Assembly (NCBI RefSeq): GCF_017357825.1 | Contig: NZ_CP046072.1 | Span: 806,001 to 870,000 of the forward strand | Origin: Sulfurimonas aquatica | Lineage (GTDB): Bacteria > Campylobacterota > Campylobacteria > Campylobacterales > Sulfurimonadaceae | Direction: 5' to 3' | DNA: 64,000 bases | Shown: positions 47,615 through 56,331 of the stretch, in pieces | Layout of the letters: each line of letters opens with the position of its first letter | Numbering within the stretch: position 1 is the first letter of the stretch | Notes under the pieces: generated by a model | The model's input: only the letters and a program-made list of their open reading frames with translations | Told to the model about the DNA's origin: nothing | Databases searched by the model: none | Made by a program: the position numbers and the translations under genes

Positions 47615-48265
47615 GTGAAAATAAAGTTTGCTAGAAACATTGAAAAGTATATTAAAAGTAAAATTAACCGTTTATTTATAAATAAAGATGACTTTACAAT
47701 TATTTCTAATAATTGCTGGGGGACATTTATTTATAAAAAATATGCAATACCATATCAATCCCCTTTTGTAAATTTAGTAGTGTTTGCACCTGATTATATC
47801 GAACTATTAGAAAACTTTTCATTAGAAGTTTTGCATAAACTTTCTTTTATTGAACATAAAGATTCAAAACATAAAGATGAATTAATAAATATTGGGATTT
47901 ATGAAACTAATTATCCAATTGGTATATTAGACAATAAATATGAATTGCATTTTATACATTATGAATCAAAAGAAGATGCAGAAAATAAATGGCGTAAACG
48001 CATAGAAAGAATAAATCTAAATAAATTAATATTTAAATTTAGTGATGGTGATAAGTTTGAGAGTAGTATGGCAGCAAGATTCGACAAGTTGAAATTTAGA
48101 AATAAAGTCTGTTTTACCTCAGAAGAGTATAAAGGCTTAAATAGTGTGATTACTTTAAAAAAGTTTAAGAATAAAGGTAGAGTAAGAGATGAATGGAAAA
48201 ATTCTAGAAAAGAATTTAATCCAACAGTGTTTATTAATAATATTATAGTTAATGATGATTTGTAA
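47615..48265 (+). CDS. DUF1919 family protein
   Basis: A 216-residue soluble protein with the segment DDFTIISNNCWGTFIYKKYA near residue 24 and PYQSPFVNLVVFAPDYIELL near 46, which I recognise as DUF1919, a family found in capsule and exopolysaccharide loci and suspected to be glycosyltransferases. No verified activity is known to me. The start is GTG at 47615 after GTGGAGA. The gene is more AT-rich than its neighbours and stands alone between oppositely oriented operons, suggesting separate acquisition. Confidence 0.72.
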   Translation: MKIKFARNIEKYIKSKINRLFINKDDFTIISNNCWGTFIYKKYAIPYQSPFVNLVVFAPDYIELLENFSLEVLHKLSFIEHKDSKHKDELINIGIYETNYPIGILDNKYELHFIHYESKEDAENKWRKRIERINLNKLIFKFSDGDKFESSMAARFDKLKFRNKVCFTSEEYKGLNSVITLKKFKNKGRVRDEWKNSRKEFNPTVFINNIIVNDDL

Positions 48266-48291
48266 AATATGAAAAAAAATATTTTAGAATT
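48263..48291 (+). terminator. Candidate terminator of the DUF1919 gene
   Basis: TAAAATAT at 48263-48270, overlapping the stop codon, pairs with ATATTTTA at 48279-48286 around an eight-base loop, followed by T-rich sequence. The stem has no GC pair, so strength is doubtful. Confidence 0.3.
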
Positions 48292-48362
48292 TTGTTTATT
48301 TTGTAGTTATTTATTAACTTAAATTTTAATCAATATAAAATATTATATTTAAAAGATGGTCT

Positions 48363-49421
48363 ATGATTGAGTATAAAAAAAATGTAAATTTGCAAGGAAT
48401 TCATAAAGTCGGCATCATAATGTTCGGACTTATGGGTGATGTTTTAATGAGAACTACTGTTATTGACGCCGTTAGAGATATCTATCCTGATTGTGAGATA
48501 ACGGCAATCTGTGACTATAATACTAAAAATATTTTATCTGGAAATAAAAACGTAAATCAGATTATAGAATTTAAGAGAAATCATAAAAGTAAATTTCGAA
48601 AAAATATAAATAAAATTAAAAGTGCTCTAAGGGTTAGAAAAGAGAGACTTGACCTGTTAATTGATTTATATGGTGGAGGGTCGAGTCCATTTATTACTTA
48701 CATGTCATCAGCTAGATATAGACTAGGTTATGCACATCAGAAAAAAAGATATGCATATAATCTTTTGAGTGATTATATTCCCTACGAAAATGCAACAATT
48801 GACTCATTTAATAAACAATTACTAGCTATATTAAAACCCATATCAAATTCTAATTTTCCCCTAAAACCTATTTTTAGCATTTCAGACGAGGCTAAGCAAA
48901 ATGTGAATGATTACATTAGTACACTTAAGATGGATAAAGATAAAGTCTATACAATTAACCTTGGTTCTGGTGGTGAGGAGAAGCTACTAAGTAATGAACT
49001 TTATTTCAAAGCGATAGATTACATATTTAATAAGTATAGCTTCTATCCAGCGATAGTACAAAATCCAAATCAAGAGTATTTACAAAATAGTCTAATTAAT
49101 GATTTTCTGATTGACTCAACTATTCCGTATATTAAATTAAAATTATTATCTATCGATGAAGTTGCAGCGTTTATAAAAGAGACAAGATTCATAGTGACTC
49201 CCGATACGGGTTTAATGCATCTCTCTTTTGCCATAGATAGTTACGTATTGAGCATTTTTACTTATACTAATCCAAAATTAGTTGACATAGACAATATGAA
49301 GTTTATTCCAGTTTATGAGGAATTTCAAGATAACATTTTATATAAAACACAAAAAATAGAGTTTGGAATGATTCAAAAGAAAATTGATATGCTATTTAAA
49401 AGACTTAATAGTGAAAAATAA
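48363..49421 (+). CDS. GT9 heptosyltransferase-family glycosyltransferase
   Basis: A 352-residue GT9 protein, the third in the locus. After a short lead, HKVGIIMFGLMGDVLMRTTV near residue 14-33 is the acceptor loop, DLLIDLYGGGSSPFITYMSS near 98, TINLGSGGEEKLLSNELYFK near 198 and the donor site FIVTPDTGLMHLSFAIDSYV near 279. Use of ADP-heptose is inferred from family only. The gene is AT-rich. Its end overlaps the GT4 gene start by 11 bases. Confidence 0.86.
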   Translation: MIEYKKNVNLQGIHKVGIIMFGLMGDVLMRTTVIDAVRDIYPDCEITAICDYNTKNILSGNKNVNQIIEFKRNHKSKFRKNINKIKSALRVRKERLDLLIDLYGGGSSPFITYMSSARYRLGYAHQKKRYAYNLLSDYIPYENATIDSFNKQLLAILKPISNSNFPLKPIFSISDEAKQNVNDYISTLKMDKDKVYTINLGSGGEEKLLSNELYFKAIDYIFNKYSFYPAIVQNPNQEYLQNSLINDFLIDSTIPYIKLKLLSIDEVAAFIKETRFIVTPDTGLMHLSFAIDSYVLSIFTYTNPKLVDIDNMKFIPVYEEFQDNILYKTQKIEFGMIQKKIDMLFKRLNSEK

Positions 49422-50511
49422 AAGGATACTAGAACTCTGCTTGTCTCCAGATGCTGGAGGACTTGAGTTGTACATGCTTAGAGCTTCAGAGTATTTAGCA
49501 GATAAGCATGATGTAACTTGCATTATAAACGCAAATGGCAAACTCAAAGAACATTTCAAAGAAACGGACTTAAATTACTTCGAAGTAAAGAGACCTTCAT
49601 TTTTTGAGACATTTATTATTGCTAGCAAGATAGCAAAGATAATAGATGATAATAAAATTGATGTTCTTCATTTTCATTGGACAAAAGATATCTTAACTGC
49701 AGTGTTAGCTAAGAAGATTTCTAAAAATAGACCTAAACTTGTTCAGTCGCGACATATGACTATGACAAGGTTTAAAGACGACTTTTATCATAAATTTTTA
49801 TATAAAAATATTGATCAGATACTAGCGGTAACACTACAAGTTAAAGAGCAGTTACAAAAGTTTATACCATCTAGCATACAACCAAGAATTGACCTTCTTT
49901 ATCCGGGCACTATTATTCCTGAACCTATCGCTTCTCAAGAGGTGCAGACTTACAAGGAAGAGTATAAATTAGGTGACTCTTTTATAGTTAGTATTGTTGG
50001 ACGGATAGAAGAAGCAAAGGGACAGCATATTCTTGTAAAGGCGGTAGAAACGCTTTTAAAGCAAGGTTTAAATATTAAGATAGTAATAATTGGACATGCT
50101 ATGAGTGAAGAGTATTTAAAAAACTTTAAAAGTGATATCGAAAAAAGAAATATGACAGAGAGCGTTGTCTTTACTGGTTTTACAAATAAAGTCCACTCTT
50201 TAATGCAATTGAGTGACTCTCTTGTATTAGCAACTAAAAAAGAGACTTTTGGCTTAGTCTTGATTGAAGCTATGGCATCAAATATTGCAGTTATTGCTAG
50301 CAATAATGGCGGACCATTGGAAATTGTAGACAATGAGAAAACAGGTTTGCATTTTGAATCTGATAGTTATGAAGATTTAGCAAAAAAGATAAAATTACTT
50401 TTTAATGAAGAATTTAAAAAGGAAATAGCAACCGCAGGAAGAGAAAAAGTCTTGAAAGTATTTAATAGCAATAAGCAATTTACAAAACTTTATGAACTTT
50501 TAGTGAATTAA
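49411..50511 (+). CDS. GT4 glycosyltransferase
   Basis: A 366-residue GT-B enzyme. The start RILELCLSPDAGGLELYMLR is a GT4 acceptor-side loop; the donor site is VSIVGRIEEAKGQHILVKAV near residue 192 and KETFGLVLIEAMASNIAVIA near 278 with the Glu-x7-Glu pattern, followed by SNNGGPLEIVDNEKTGLHF. The GTG at 49411 is chosen because it overlaps the previous stop and begins the natural N terminus; the frame extends to 49384. Sugar and acceptor unknown. Its stop interlocks with the convergent ligase gene. Confidence 0.88.
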   Translation: MKNKRILELCLSPDAGGLELYMLRASEYLADKHDVTCIINANGKLKEHFKETDLNYFEVKRPSFFETFIIASKIAKIIDDNKIDVLHFHWTKDILTAVLAKKISKNRPKLVQSRHMTMTRFKDDFYHKFLYKNIDQILAVTLQVKEQLQKFIPSSIQPRIDLLYPGTIIPEPIASQEVQTYKEEYKLGDSFIVSIVGRIEEAKGQHILVKAVETLLKQGLNIKIVIIGHAMSEEYLKNFKSDIEKRNMTESVVFTGFTNKVHSLMQLSDSLVLATKKETFGLVLIEAMASNIAVIASNNGGPLEIVDNEKTGLHFESDSYEDLAKKIKLLFNEEFKKEIATAGREKVLKVFNSNKQFTKLYELLVN

Positions 50512-51749
50512 GTTTTTATAGTAGTCTGATTTTTATCTACAGCGATGAATATGCCAACGAAAAGTACAAAAAGTGCCGCTGTAAATTGTTTCATCCAGAG
50601 AGGCTCCGCTATAAACGCAACTAAAAAAATTGTTAAGAAGAGTATTTTGATATTTCGGAGCTCATCTTCTTCTATTTTTATTTTATATATTTGATAGAGT
50701 AGATAGAGCATAAGCATTAAACCTATAATTCCAGACTGAACTAAAACCATTAGGTATTGATTATGATAATGGGTTGTACTGCAGTGCTCAATAGTGTTTT
50801 TGTCAAAATTTAGATTTAGATTTTCAAGCATAACCCTTTTTGCTTCTATTTTATGGTCGCCAATTCCAACGCCAAGAAAAAAATTATCCTGCATGGACTT
50901 ATATGTAATTATCCAAAATGCAGCCCTTAATCCCCATGAAGTATTAAAGTCTTGTTGCTTAAGCTTTATTATATCTGATTTAGCAAAGTCGACTCTCTCT
51001 TGAAAAATAGGAAGTGCCTTATAAGCTCCAAAAAATATGCTAAAAGAGAGTAATGAAAAAATTATTAAAGATTTTAGTGAAACTCTATATTTAATAATCA
51101 TTAATACAAATAAAGCAACTAGGTAGGCTAACTGTCCTGTTCTTCCAGTAGATATAAATAGGTTGATTGTCACAGTTAGAAAAAATAAAAACAGTAGAAG
51201 TTTATCTCTATAGCTATAAATGGATGAAAACAATCTATTTAACAATAATATAGATGTAAAGGCTAAGTAAACACTATAATCAATATGCATCATAAAAGGA
51301 CTTGGATAGCTTGGTGGCCTACCATGAAAAGGATAAATATCAAAAAATATAATGTATGCTAAAACTTCACTAACAAACATTCCGTATAAAAAAGCAGAGA
51401 CTATGGAGCGTATATGAGTTTTTTGAATTTTACTAGCAAAGACAAAAATAAGTAGCCAGTACAAATAGTCCTGCATAATAGCTAAGGCCTCATATTTGTC
51501 TTGTGAATAAGCAAAGGTGAAAAACTGAAATACAAGAAATAAAAGTATTGCGTTTAATGGTTTGGAATGCTTTATAAATTGAAATTTTTCTTGAAATTTT
51601 CCCTCAAACAACCAAAAAAGTACAAAAAATATTTCATAAAAACTTATCATTGCTCTAGATAAAGGAAGAGTAAAAGCAAATATTATAAAAGAGTAATAAT
51701 AAGTTTTTTCATAATTTATTTTTGATTGGAGGGATGTTATGAATCTCAA
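50508..51749 (-). CDS. waaL: O-antigen ligase (WaaL-like)
   Basis: A 413-residue polytopic membrane protein with about ten to twelve helices, belonging to the WaaL/Wzy-C group. The large periplasmic loop between about residues 235 and 335 contains GVGIGDHKIEAKRVMLENLN and STTHYHNQYLMVLVQSGIIG, the conserved His-Asn segment of O-antigen ligases. It would join O-polysaccharide or a core-type oligosaccharide to lipid A-core in the periplasm. A Wzy polymerase remains possible because sequences are divergent. Confidence 0.8.
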   Translation of the reverse strand: MRFITSLQSKINYEKTYYYSFIIFAFTLPLSRAMISFYEIFFVLFWLFEGKFQEKFQFIKHSKPLNAILLFLVFQFFTFAYSQDKYEALAIMQDYLYWLLIFVFASKIQKTHIRSIVSAFLYGMFVSEVLAYIIFFDIYPFHGRPPSYPSPFMMHIDYSVYLAFTSILLLNRLFSSIYSYRDKLLLFLFFLTVTINLFISTGRTGQLAYLVALFVLMIIKYRVSLKSLIIFSLLSFSIFFGAYKALPIFQERVDFAKSDIIKLKQQDFNTSWGLRAAFWIITYKSMQDNFFLGVGIGDHKIEAKRVMLENLNLNFDKNTIEHCSTTHYHNQYLMVLVQSGIIGLMLMLYLLYQIYKIKIEEDELRNIKILFLTIFLVAFIAEPLWMKQFTAALFVLFVGIFIAVDKNQTTIKT

Positions 51750-51779
51750 TATATTTCCTAGTATAATTATTTTATAAAT

Positions 51780-52604
51780 TTAAAGCTTTTTTAGACCATT
51801 TTTACATACATAAATATCTTTTTTTGTTTCCATAAGTGCTTCTGTTTGTGAGGCTATTTCTTTGTTGAAAATACTTATATGGTGAAGGTGCACAACAGCG
51901 GCAGCGTTACGAGAAGATTTCATCCTAACCCCAAAATGTCTTAACCTTCTTTCTACATCGGTGTCTTCGCCAGTAGTAGGTAAAATAAAATCTTCATCGT
52001 ATCCATTTATCGTTACTAAGTCTTTTTTATAGCATGACCAATTGCATCCAACAATGTGAGAATCTTTGCGTCCAAACTTATTTAGAATTTTAAGTATCAA
52101 TGAGTTGGGTGAGAAAACAATTCCCTCTTCTATATGTCTAGTTTTATCTTTCATTAGTTTAAAGTAGTTTAGTAAATAGCTTTTTTCAAATTTTTTTATT
52201 GAAATTTTACCTTTTCTTAACTTTTCGCTAAATCCTTCACCAGGCTCGCTTCTTCTTCCGCAAAGAGCGGTGTTAGGCTCTGAAAGTTCAATATTTGCCT
52301 TGACAAAGTTATGGTAAGGAATACAATCGCCATCTATAAAAATTAAATAATCACTCTTTGATGTTTCAATGGCTTTATTTAATATTTTCTCTTTTCTCCA
52401 TCCAATATCTTCTTGTGAAAGGTGAATAATATTGTTATAATTTAAAGAATCAACATACTCTTTTATATTTAGGTGCTGCGCATCCTCAGCTATGATTATC
52501 TCATCTGGAATTTTAGTCTGAGACTCTAAAGACTCTATGATTAACTGGAGGGCTTTAAGATCTTTGTATATTGCAACGATTACAGCTACTGAAGGGCTTA
52601 ACAT
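51780..52604 (-). CDS. GT2 glycosyltransferase with galactosyltransferase-like C terminus
   Basis: A 274-residue GT-A enzyme. SVAVIVAIYKDLKALQLIIE opens the fold, LIFIDGDCIPYHNFVKANIE near residue 90 gives the Asp-x-Asp metal site, and GCNWSCYKKDLVTINGYDED near 188 followed by GEDTDVERRLRHFGVRM is the acceptor region of the beta-4-galactosyltransferase-like C-terminal domain. Transferred sugar unknown. It follows the GT32 gene by one base and precedes waaL by 30. Confidence 0.86.
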   Translation of the reverse strand: MLSPSVAVIVAIYKDLKALQLIIESLESQTKIPDEIIIAEDAQHLNIKEYVDSLNYNNIIHLSQEDIGWRKEKILNKAIETSKSDYLIFIDGDCIPYHNFVKANIELSEPNTALCGRRSEPGEGFSEKLRKGKISIKKFEKSYLLNYFKLMKDKTRHIEEGIVFSPNSLILKILNKFGRKDSHIVGCNWSCYKKDLVTINGYDEDFILPTTGEDTDVERRLRHFGVRMKSSRNAAAVVHLHHISIFNKEIASQTEALMETKKDIYVCKNGLKKL

Positions 52605-52605
52605 A

Positions 52606-53397
52606 TTATTCAGCTGTTTGGGTATTGGTTTTTAATAAATCTTCAGGCTTAGCATGCGTCCATTTTCCTCTAGGTTTGTCAATGTATTGGAAATATTCAT
52701 TAGTGAAACTTCCTTGAACGCATGTCAGTCTATAAAATCTGTAGTTTACTTTTTTATCTCCAATAGCATCGTTTAAAACACTTGGTCCAGTTAGCTTGTA
52801 AACACCACCGTCAATTTTTTTCTTATTAATATTATCAACAATTATCTCAAGAGTTTTTTCAATAACTGGATTGTTCTTTTGTGTAGCGATAAAGTAGTTT
52901 GTATAGTGTTCTTTGTTTAACAAAAATACTTCTGTATCATCCTCTTTGATCATTTTTGAAATAGGCCAAACTGTATGAGCATCTATATCCATATAAACGC
53001 CACCATGTAGATTTAAAGTAAAAAGTCTCCAAAAGTCGGCCTGTGAAGCTCCATCTGTAAGTTGAGTGTAGGCATGTATCATGTCCGTTGGAGCATTGGC
53101 AGTTATAAACTCAAGTCGGTCTTCTGTGCCCATATACCTATATTCATGGTCAGGTGAAATTATGCGATTGAAAAGATAGTTGATATATACAGGTAAACTT
53201 ACTTTATTTGTATAGTTTGTTTGCCAAATTATTTTTGGAATTTTGCTTGATTTACTTGATTTTATAAGGGGATCGCTCTGCTTTGGTATAGTAAAACGTA
53301 AGTTTGGAAAAATGAAATGAAATGGATAGCTAATAAGCTTAACAACGGCACCTAACAACTTTATTACTCTATTACTTACAACAATGGCTAGACTCAT
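52606..53397 (-). CDS. GT32 glycosyltransferase (OCH1-like)
   Basis: A 263-residue enzyme with an N-terminal hydrophobic stretch and IPKIIWQTNYTNKVSLPVYI near residue 53, the Gly-Ile-Trp-type start of GT32. The metal site is seen in GASQADFWRLFTLNLHGGVY then MDIDAHTVWP near 137 (Asp-x-Asp). The family adds mannose, galactose or related sugars in many LPS and capsule loci. The gene starts the minus-strand GT32-GT2-waaL unit and diverges from msbA across a 115-bp gap that holds a TATACT-like element for msbA near 53490. Confidence 0.84.
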   Translation of the reverse strand: MSLAIVVSNRVIKLLGAVVKLISYPFHFIFPNLRFTIPKQSDPLIKSSKSSKIPKIIWQTNYTNKVSLPVYINYLFNRIISPDHEYRYMGTEDRLEFITANAPTDMIHAYTQLTDGASQADFWRLFTLNLHGGVYMDIDAHTVWPISKMIKEDDTEVFLLNKEHYTNYFIATQKNNPVIEKTLEIIVDNINKKKIDGGVYKLTGPSVLNDAIGDKKVNYRFYRLTCVQGSFTNEYFQYIDKPRGKWTHAKPEDLLKTNTQTAE

Positions 53398-53512
53398 TAA
53401 ATCTCCTATATTTATACTTACGAATAATAACTGAATTATATTTTCATCTATATAAAAGTTCTGTATTTGTCTATTCTATCAGTAAAGTTATACTAAAATA
53501 AATAATAATTTT

Positions 53513-55231
53513 ATGGAGAGATATTTGAAAAAAGTACTAAAAAGATTTTTGCCTTATATAAAAGAGTATAAACTACAATACATATTAGTTCTTTTTGGGA
53601 TAATTTTAACAGTGTCTGCAACTACTGCAACGGCACAAATTATGAAGCCTCTTATGGATGAGATGTTCATAAACAAGCAAGAAAATATGCTTTTTTTGAT
53701 TCCAATATCACTAATTGCTATATATTTTATAAAAGCGATAGGGCGTTATATCCAATCTGTATATATGTTATATATCGGACACCATATAGTGACTCGTTTT
53801 CGAGAAATTTTACTCAGTAAAATTATCAGCTTGGATATGACTTTTTTATATTTAAACCGTAGTGGAGAGTTGATTTCACGTGTTACAAACGATATTAGCC
53901 GTATACAATACTTTGTATCAAATATGCTTCCTGAGCTTTTTCGTGAAACTTTGACCGTTTTTGCACTCGTAGCTTATGTCATCTATTTAAACACTCACTT
54001 GGCCTTTTACTCTTTAGTCGTTACCCCCTTAATTATCTATCCCCTAATACTCATTGCAAAAAAATTAAAAAAATATTCTCATCGTTCACAATCAAAAAAC
54101 GCAGATGTTGTTACGAGGCTGACAGAGGTGTTTAATAATAGTGAAATTATTAAAGCAAACGCCACTGAGAAATATGAAACAGATAGATTTGCAGTCCAAA
54201 ATTGGCAATTTTTTAAGATAAATATGAAGTCGGTTTATGTGGGTGAAATAGTTTCTCCTTTTATGGAAATAATTGGAGCCTTAGGTTTAGCTGCAGTTAT
54301 ATTTATTGGTGGTAGAGAGGTTTATGATAACAAGATGAGTGTAGGGGAGTTTACCGCATTCTTAACAGCGGTTGGCCTTGTATTCCAACCAATCCGTCGT
54401 ATAGGTTCTATCTACTCAAGAATTCAAGATGCTGTAGCTGCGAGTGAGAGAGTTTTTGAAATACTAGATACACAAAGCAGAATTCTTGATGGGAAAAAAG
54501 AGCTAAGTAGTGATATAAAAAGTATAGAGTTTAAAAATGTAGTACTTAAATATGAAGATGCTTTTGCCCTAGATAGTGTTAATATAACTATTAAACAGGG
54601 AGAGAATATCGCTCTTGTTGGAGATAGTGGAGGTGGAAAATCTACCTTTATAAACATGCTGCTGCGTTTTTATGATCCTGATAGTGGAGAGATAAAAGTC
54701 AACGGCGTTAACATAAAAGAGTTTACTCAAGAGTCTCTTAAACACCATATATCACTTGTTTCTCAGCGCATATATATTTTTCAAGATACTTTGGCAGCAA
54801 ATGTGGCTTATGGACAAGAGATAAATGAGCAAAAAGTATATGAGGCGTTAAATCTTGCTGATGCAAGTCAATTTGTCTCTTCAATGGATGAGGGGATATA
54901 TACAATGATGGAAGAGTTTGGCTCAAACCTCTCTGGTGGTCAACGCCAGCGTGTTGCAATTGCAAGAGCAATTTACAAACACTCATCACTTTTACTTTTT
55001 GATGAGGCAACTTCAGCTTTAGATAATGAAAGTGAAAAACGTATTCAGTCTGCACTTAATGAGTATACAAAAGATAAAATAACGATTACAATCGCACATA
55101 GATTAAGCACGATTGAGCACGCTGATAAGATACTTGTGATGCAAAAAGGGGCTATAGTGGCAAGTGGCACACATGATGAGTTATTAAGCACTTCAGATGT
55201 ATACAAAAAGTTAGCAGGAAAATTTGAGTAA
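53513..55231 (+). CDS. msbA: ABC transporter, MsbA-like lipid A flippase
   Basis: A 572-residue half-transporter: six membrane helices up to about residue 320, then an ATPase domain with Walker A VGDSGGGKSTFINMLLRFYD near 374, signature LSGGQRQRVAIARAI near 475 and Walker B LLLFDEATSALDN near 495. Such proteins homodimerise and flip lipid A-core or glycan lipids across the inner membrane; position beside the LPS locus supports MsbA. The ATG at 53513 contains GGAGAG, which could itself be a ribosome site for the in-frame TTG at 53525, so the true start may be four codons later. Confidence 0.87.
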   Translation: MERYLKKVLKRFLPYIKEYKLQYILVLFGIILTVSATTATAQIMKPLMDEMFINKQENMLFLIPISLIAIYFIKAIGRYIQSVYMLYIGHHIVTRFREILLSKIISLDMTFLYLNRSGELISRVTNDISRIQYFVSNMLPELFRETLTVFALVAYVIYLNTHLAFYSLVVTPLIIYPLILIAKKLKKYSHRSQSKNADVVTRLTEVFNNSEIIKANATEKYETDRFAVQNWQFFKINMKSVYVGEIVSPFMEIIGALGLAAVIFIGGREVYDNKMSVGEFTAFLTAVGLVFQPIRRIGSIYSRIQDAVAASERVFEILDTQSRILDGKKELSSDIKSIEFKNVVLKYEDAFALDSVNITIKQGENIALVGDSGGGKSTFINMLLRFYDPDSGEIKVNGVNIKEFTQESLKHHISLVSQRIYIFQDTLAANVAYGQEINEQKVYEALNLADASQFVSSMDEGIYTMMEEFGSNLSGGQRQRVAIARAIYKHSSLLLFDEATSALDNESEKRIQSALNEYTKDKITITIAHRLSTIEHADKILVMQKGAIVASGTHDELLSTSDVYKKLAGKFE

Positions 55232-55239
55232 GTAGAGTT

Positions 55240-56229
55240 ATGAGAAAAATTAAACGAATAAAAATCACAAGTACATTTAAGCCGATGGATATGAGTCAGG
55301 TTAAAGTTGGCGATGTTATTGACTTTGATTGTTATATTCAGCGTTTTGATGATATGGTGATTATTATTACTGCTGGAACTAAGATAACAGACAAGGAAAT
55401 AACTCTGCTATCCAAGTCCGATAAGCATTTTGTAGAGTATAAAGAGTATAAAAGGCTGTTTCCAGATGCCCAGAAAGAAGAGAGCATGGTCTCTTGTTAT
55501 AGTTTAAAAGATAAACTACAAGACAAACAGATAGATTATACAAGTGAATCAAAAAAAGTTTATGATAGTATTGTGCATTACATGGAAGGACACTTTACTA
55601 AAAAACATAAACTAAAATTAGAGTGCATCGATGAGTATATACATTTTTTAGTTTCGAGTATTCATAAAAAGGACTTGATTTTTAAGCTCTTATTAGAGCA
55701 TATGTCACATGAAAACAGGCACTCTGTACACTCAACGAACGTAATGGTATTGGCATTAGCGTTAGCTAACTATCTCAACTACTCTTTTTCGCAAATTAAA
55801 TTATTGGCAAAAGCGGCAATTTTACATGATTTAGGAAAGGCTGACATCGATAAGAGTCTTTATGAGAAAAAAGGCAAGTTAAATGAAAAAGAGTTTAGCG
55901 AGATGAAGAAGCATCCATTTTATTCTTATCAAGAAGCACAAAAATTAGGAGTAGATGATTCACAAATCTTAAATATAATATTGCATCATCATGAATTTTT
56001 AGATGGCTCAGGGTATCCAAATGGACTTCAAGGGTCTAACATTAGTCCCTTTACAAGAATAGTTACAGTATGTGATATGTTTGATGCAATGACAAGTGAA
56101 AGAAATTTTAGAGATAAAAAAACAGCTCTTGAGAGTTTGAAAATTATGAAAATAGAGTATAAGCATAAATTGCACGTAAAATTTATTGATGATTTTATTA
56201 AGTTAATCTCTAAAGCATATGCAGCTTAA
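55240..56229 (+). CDS. HD-GYP domain cyclic-di-GMP phosphodiesterase
   Basis: A 329-residue cytosolic protein. The N-terminal part (about 1-120) resembles the DUF3391-type domain often before HD-GYP. The catalytic domain shows HSVHSTNVMVLALALANYLN near residue 160, the HD pair in AAILHDLGKADIDKSLYEKK near 198, and the GYP segment HHHEFLDGSGYPNGLQGSNI near 250, followed by VTVCDMFDAMTSERNF. All metal and GYP residues look intact, so activity against cyclic di-GMP is likely. It follows msbA by eight bases and may share its transcript. Confidence 0.93.
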   Translation: MRKIKRIKITSTFKPMDMSQVKVGDVIDFDCYIQRFDDMVIIITAGTKITDKEITLLSKSDKHFVEYKEYKRLFPDAQKEESMVSCYSLKDKLQDKQIDYTSESKKVYDSIVHYMEGHFTKKHKLKLECIDEYIHFLVSSIHKKDLIFKLLLEHMSHENRHSVHSTNVMVLALALANYLNYSFSQIKLLAKAAILHDLGKADIDKSLYEKKGKLNEKEFSEMKKHPFYSYQEAQKLGVDDSQILNIILHHHEFLDGSGYPNGLQGSNISPFTRIVTVCDMFDAMTSERNFRDKKTALESLKIMKIEYKHKLHVKFIDDFIKLISKAYAA

Positions 56230-56249
56230 TCACTTCTTTAACACTTTTT

Positions 56250-56280
56250 AGAGATAATCGCAATCAAGATTAATATCTCT
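56250..56280. promoter_or_regulatory. Inverted repeat between HD-GYP gene and hemN
   Basis: AGAGATA at 56250-56256 and TATCTCT at 56274-56280 are exact inverted arms 17 bases apart. It might be a weak terminator for the HD-GYP gene or an operator for hemN. No T run of terminator quality follows immediately (TTTAATTAATTT). Confidence 0.3.
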
Positions 56281-56331
56281 TTAATTAATTTATTTAAAAG
56301 AGATAGACTGTAAAGGGACATAGAAAAGATA

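Noticed and set aside
54738-55055. Antisense frame inside msbA
   Set aside because: It covers the ATPase motifs on the opposite strand and has no recognisable feature.
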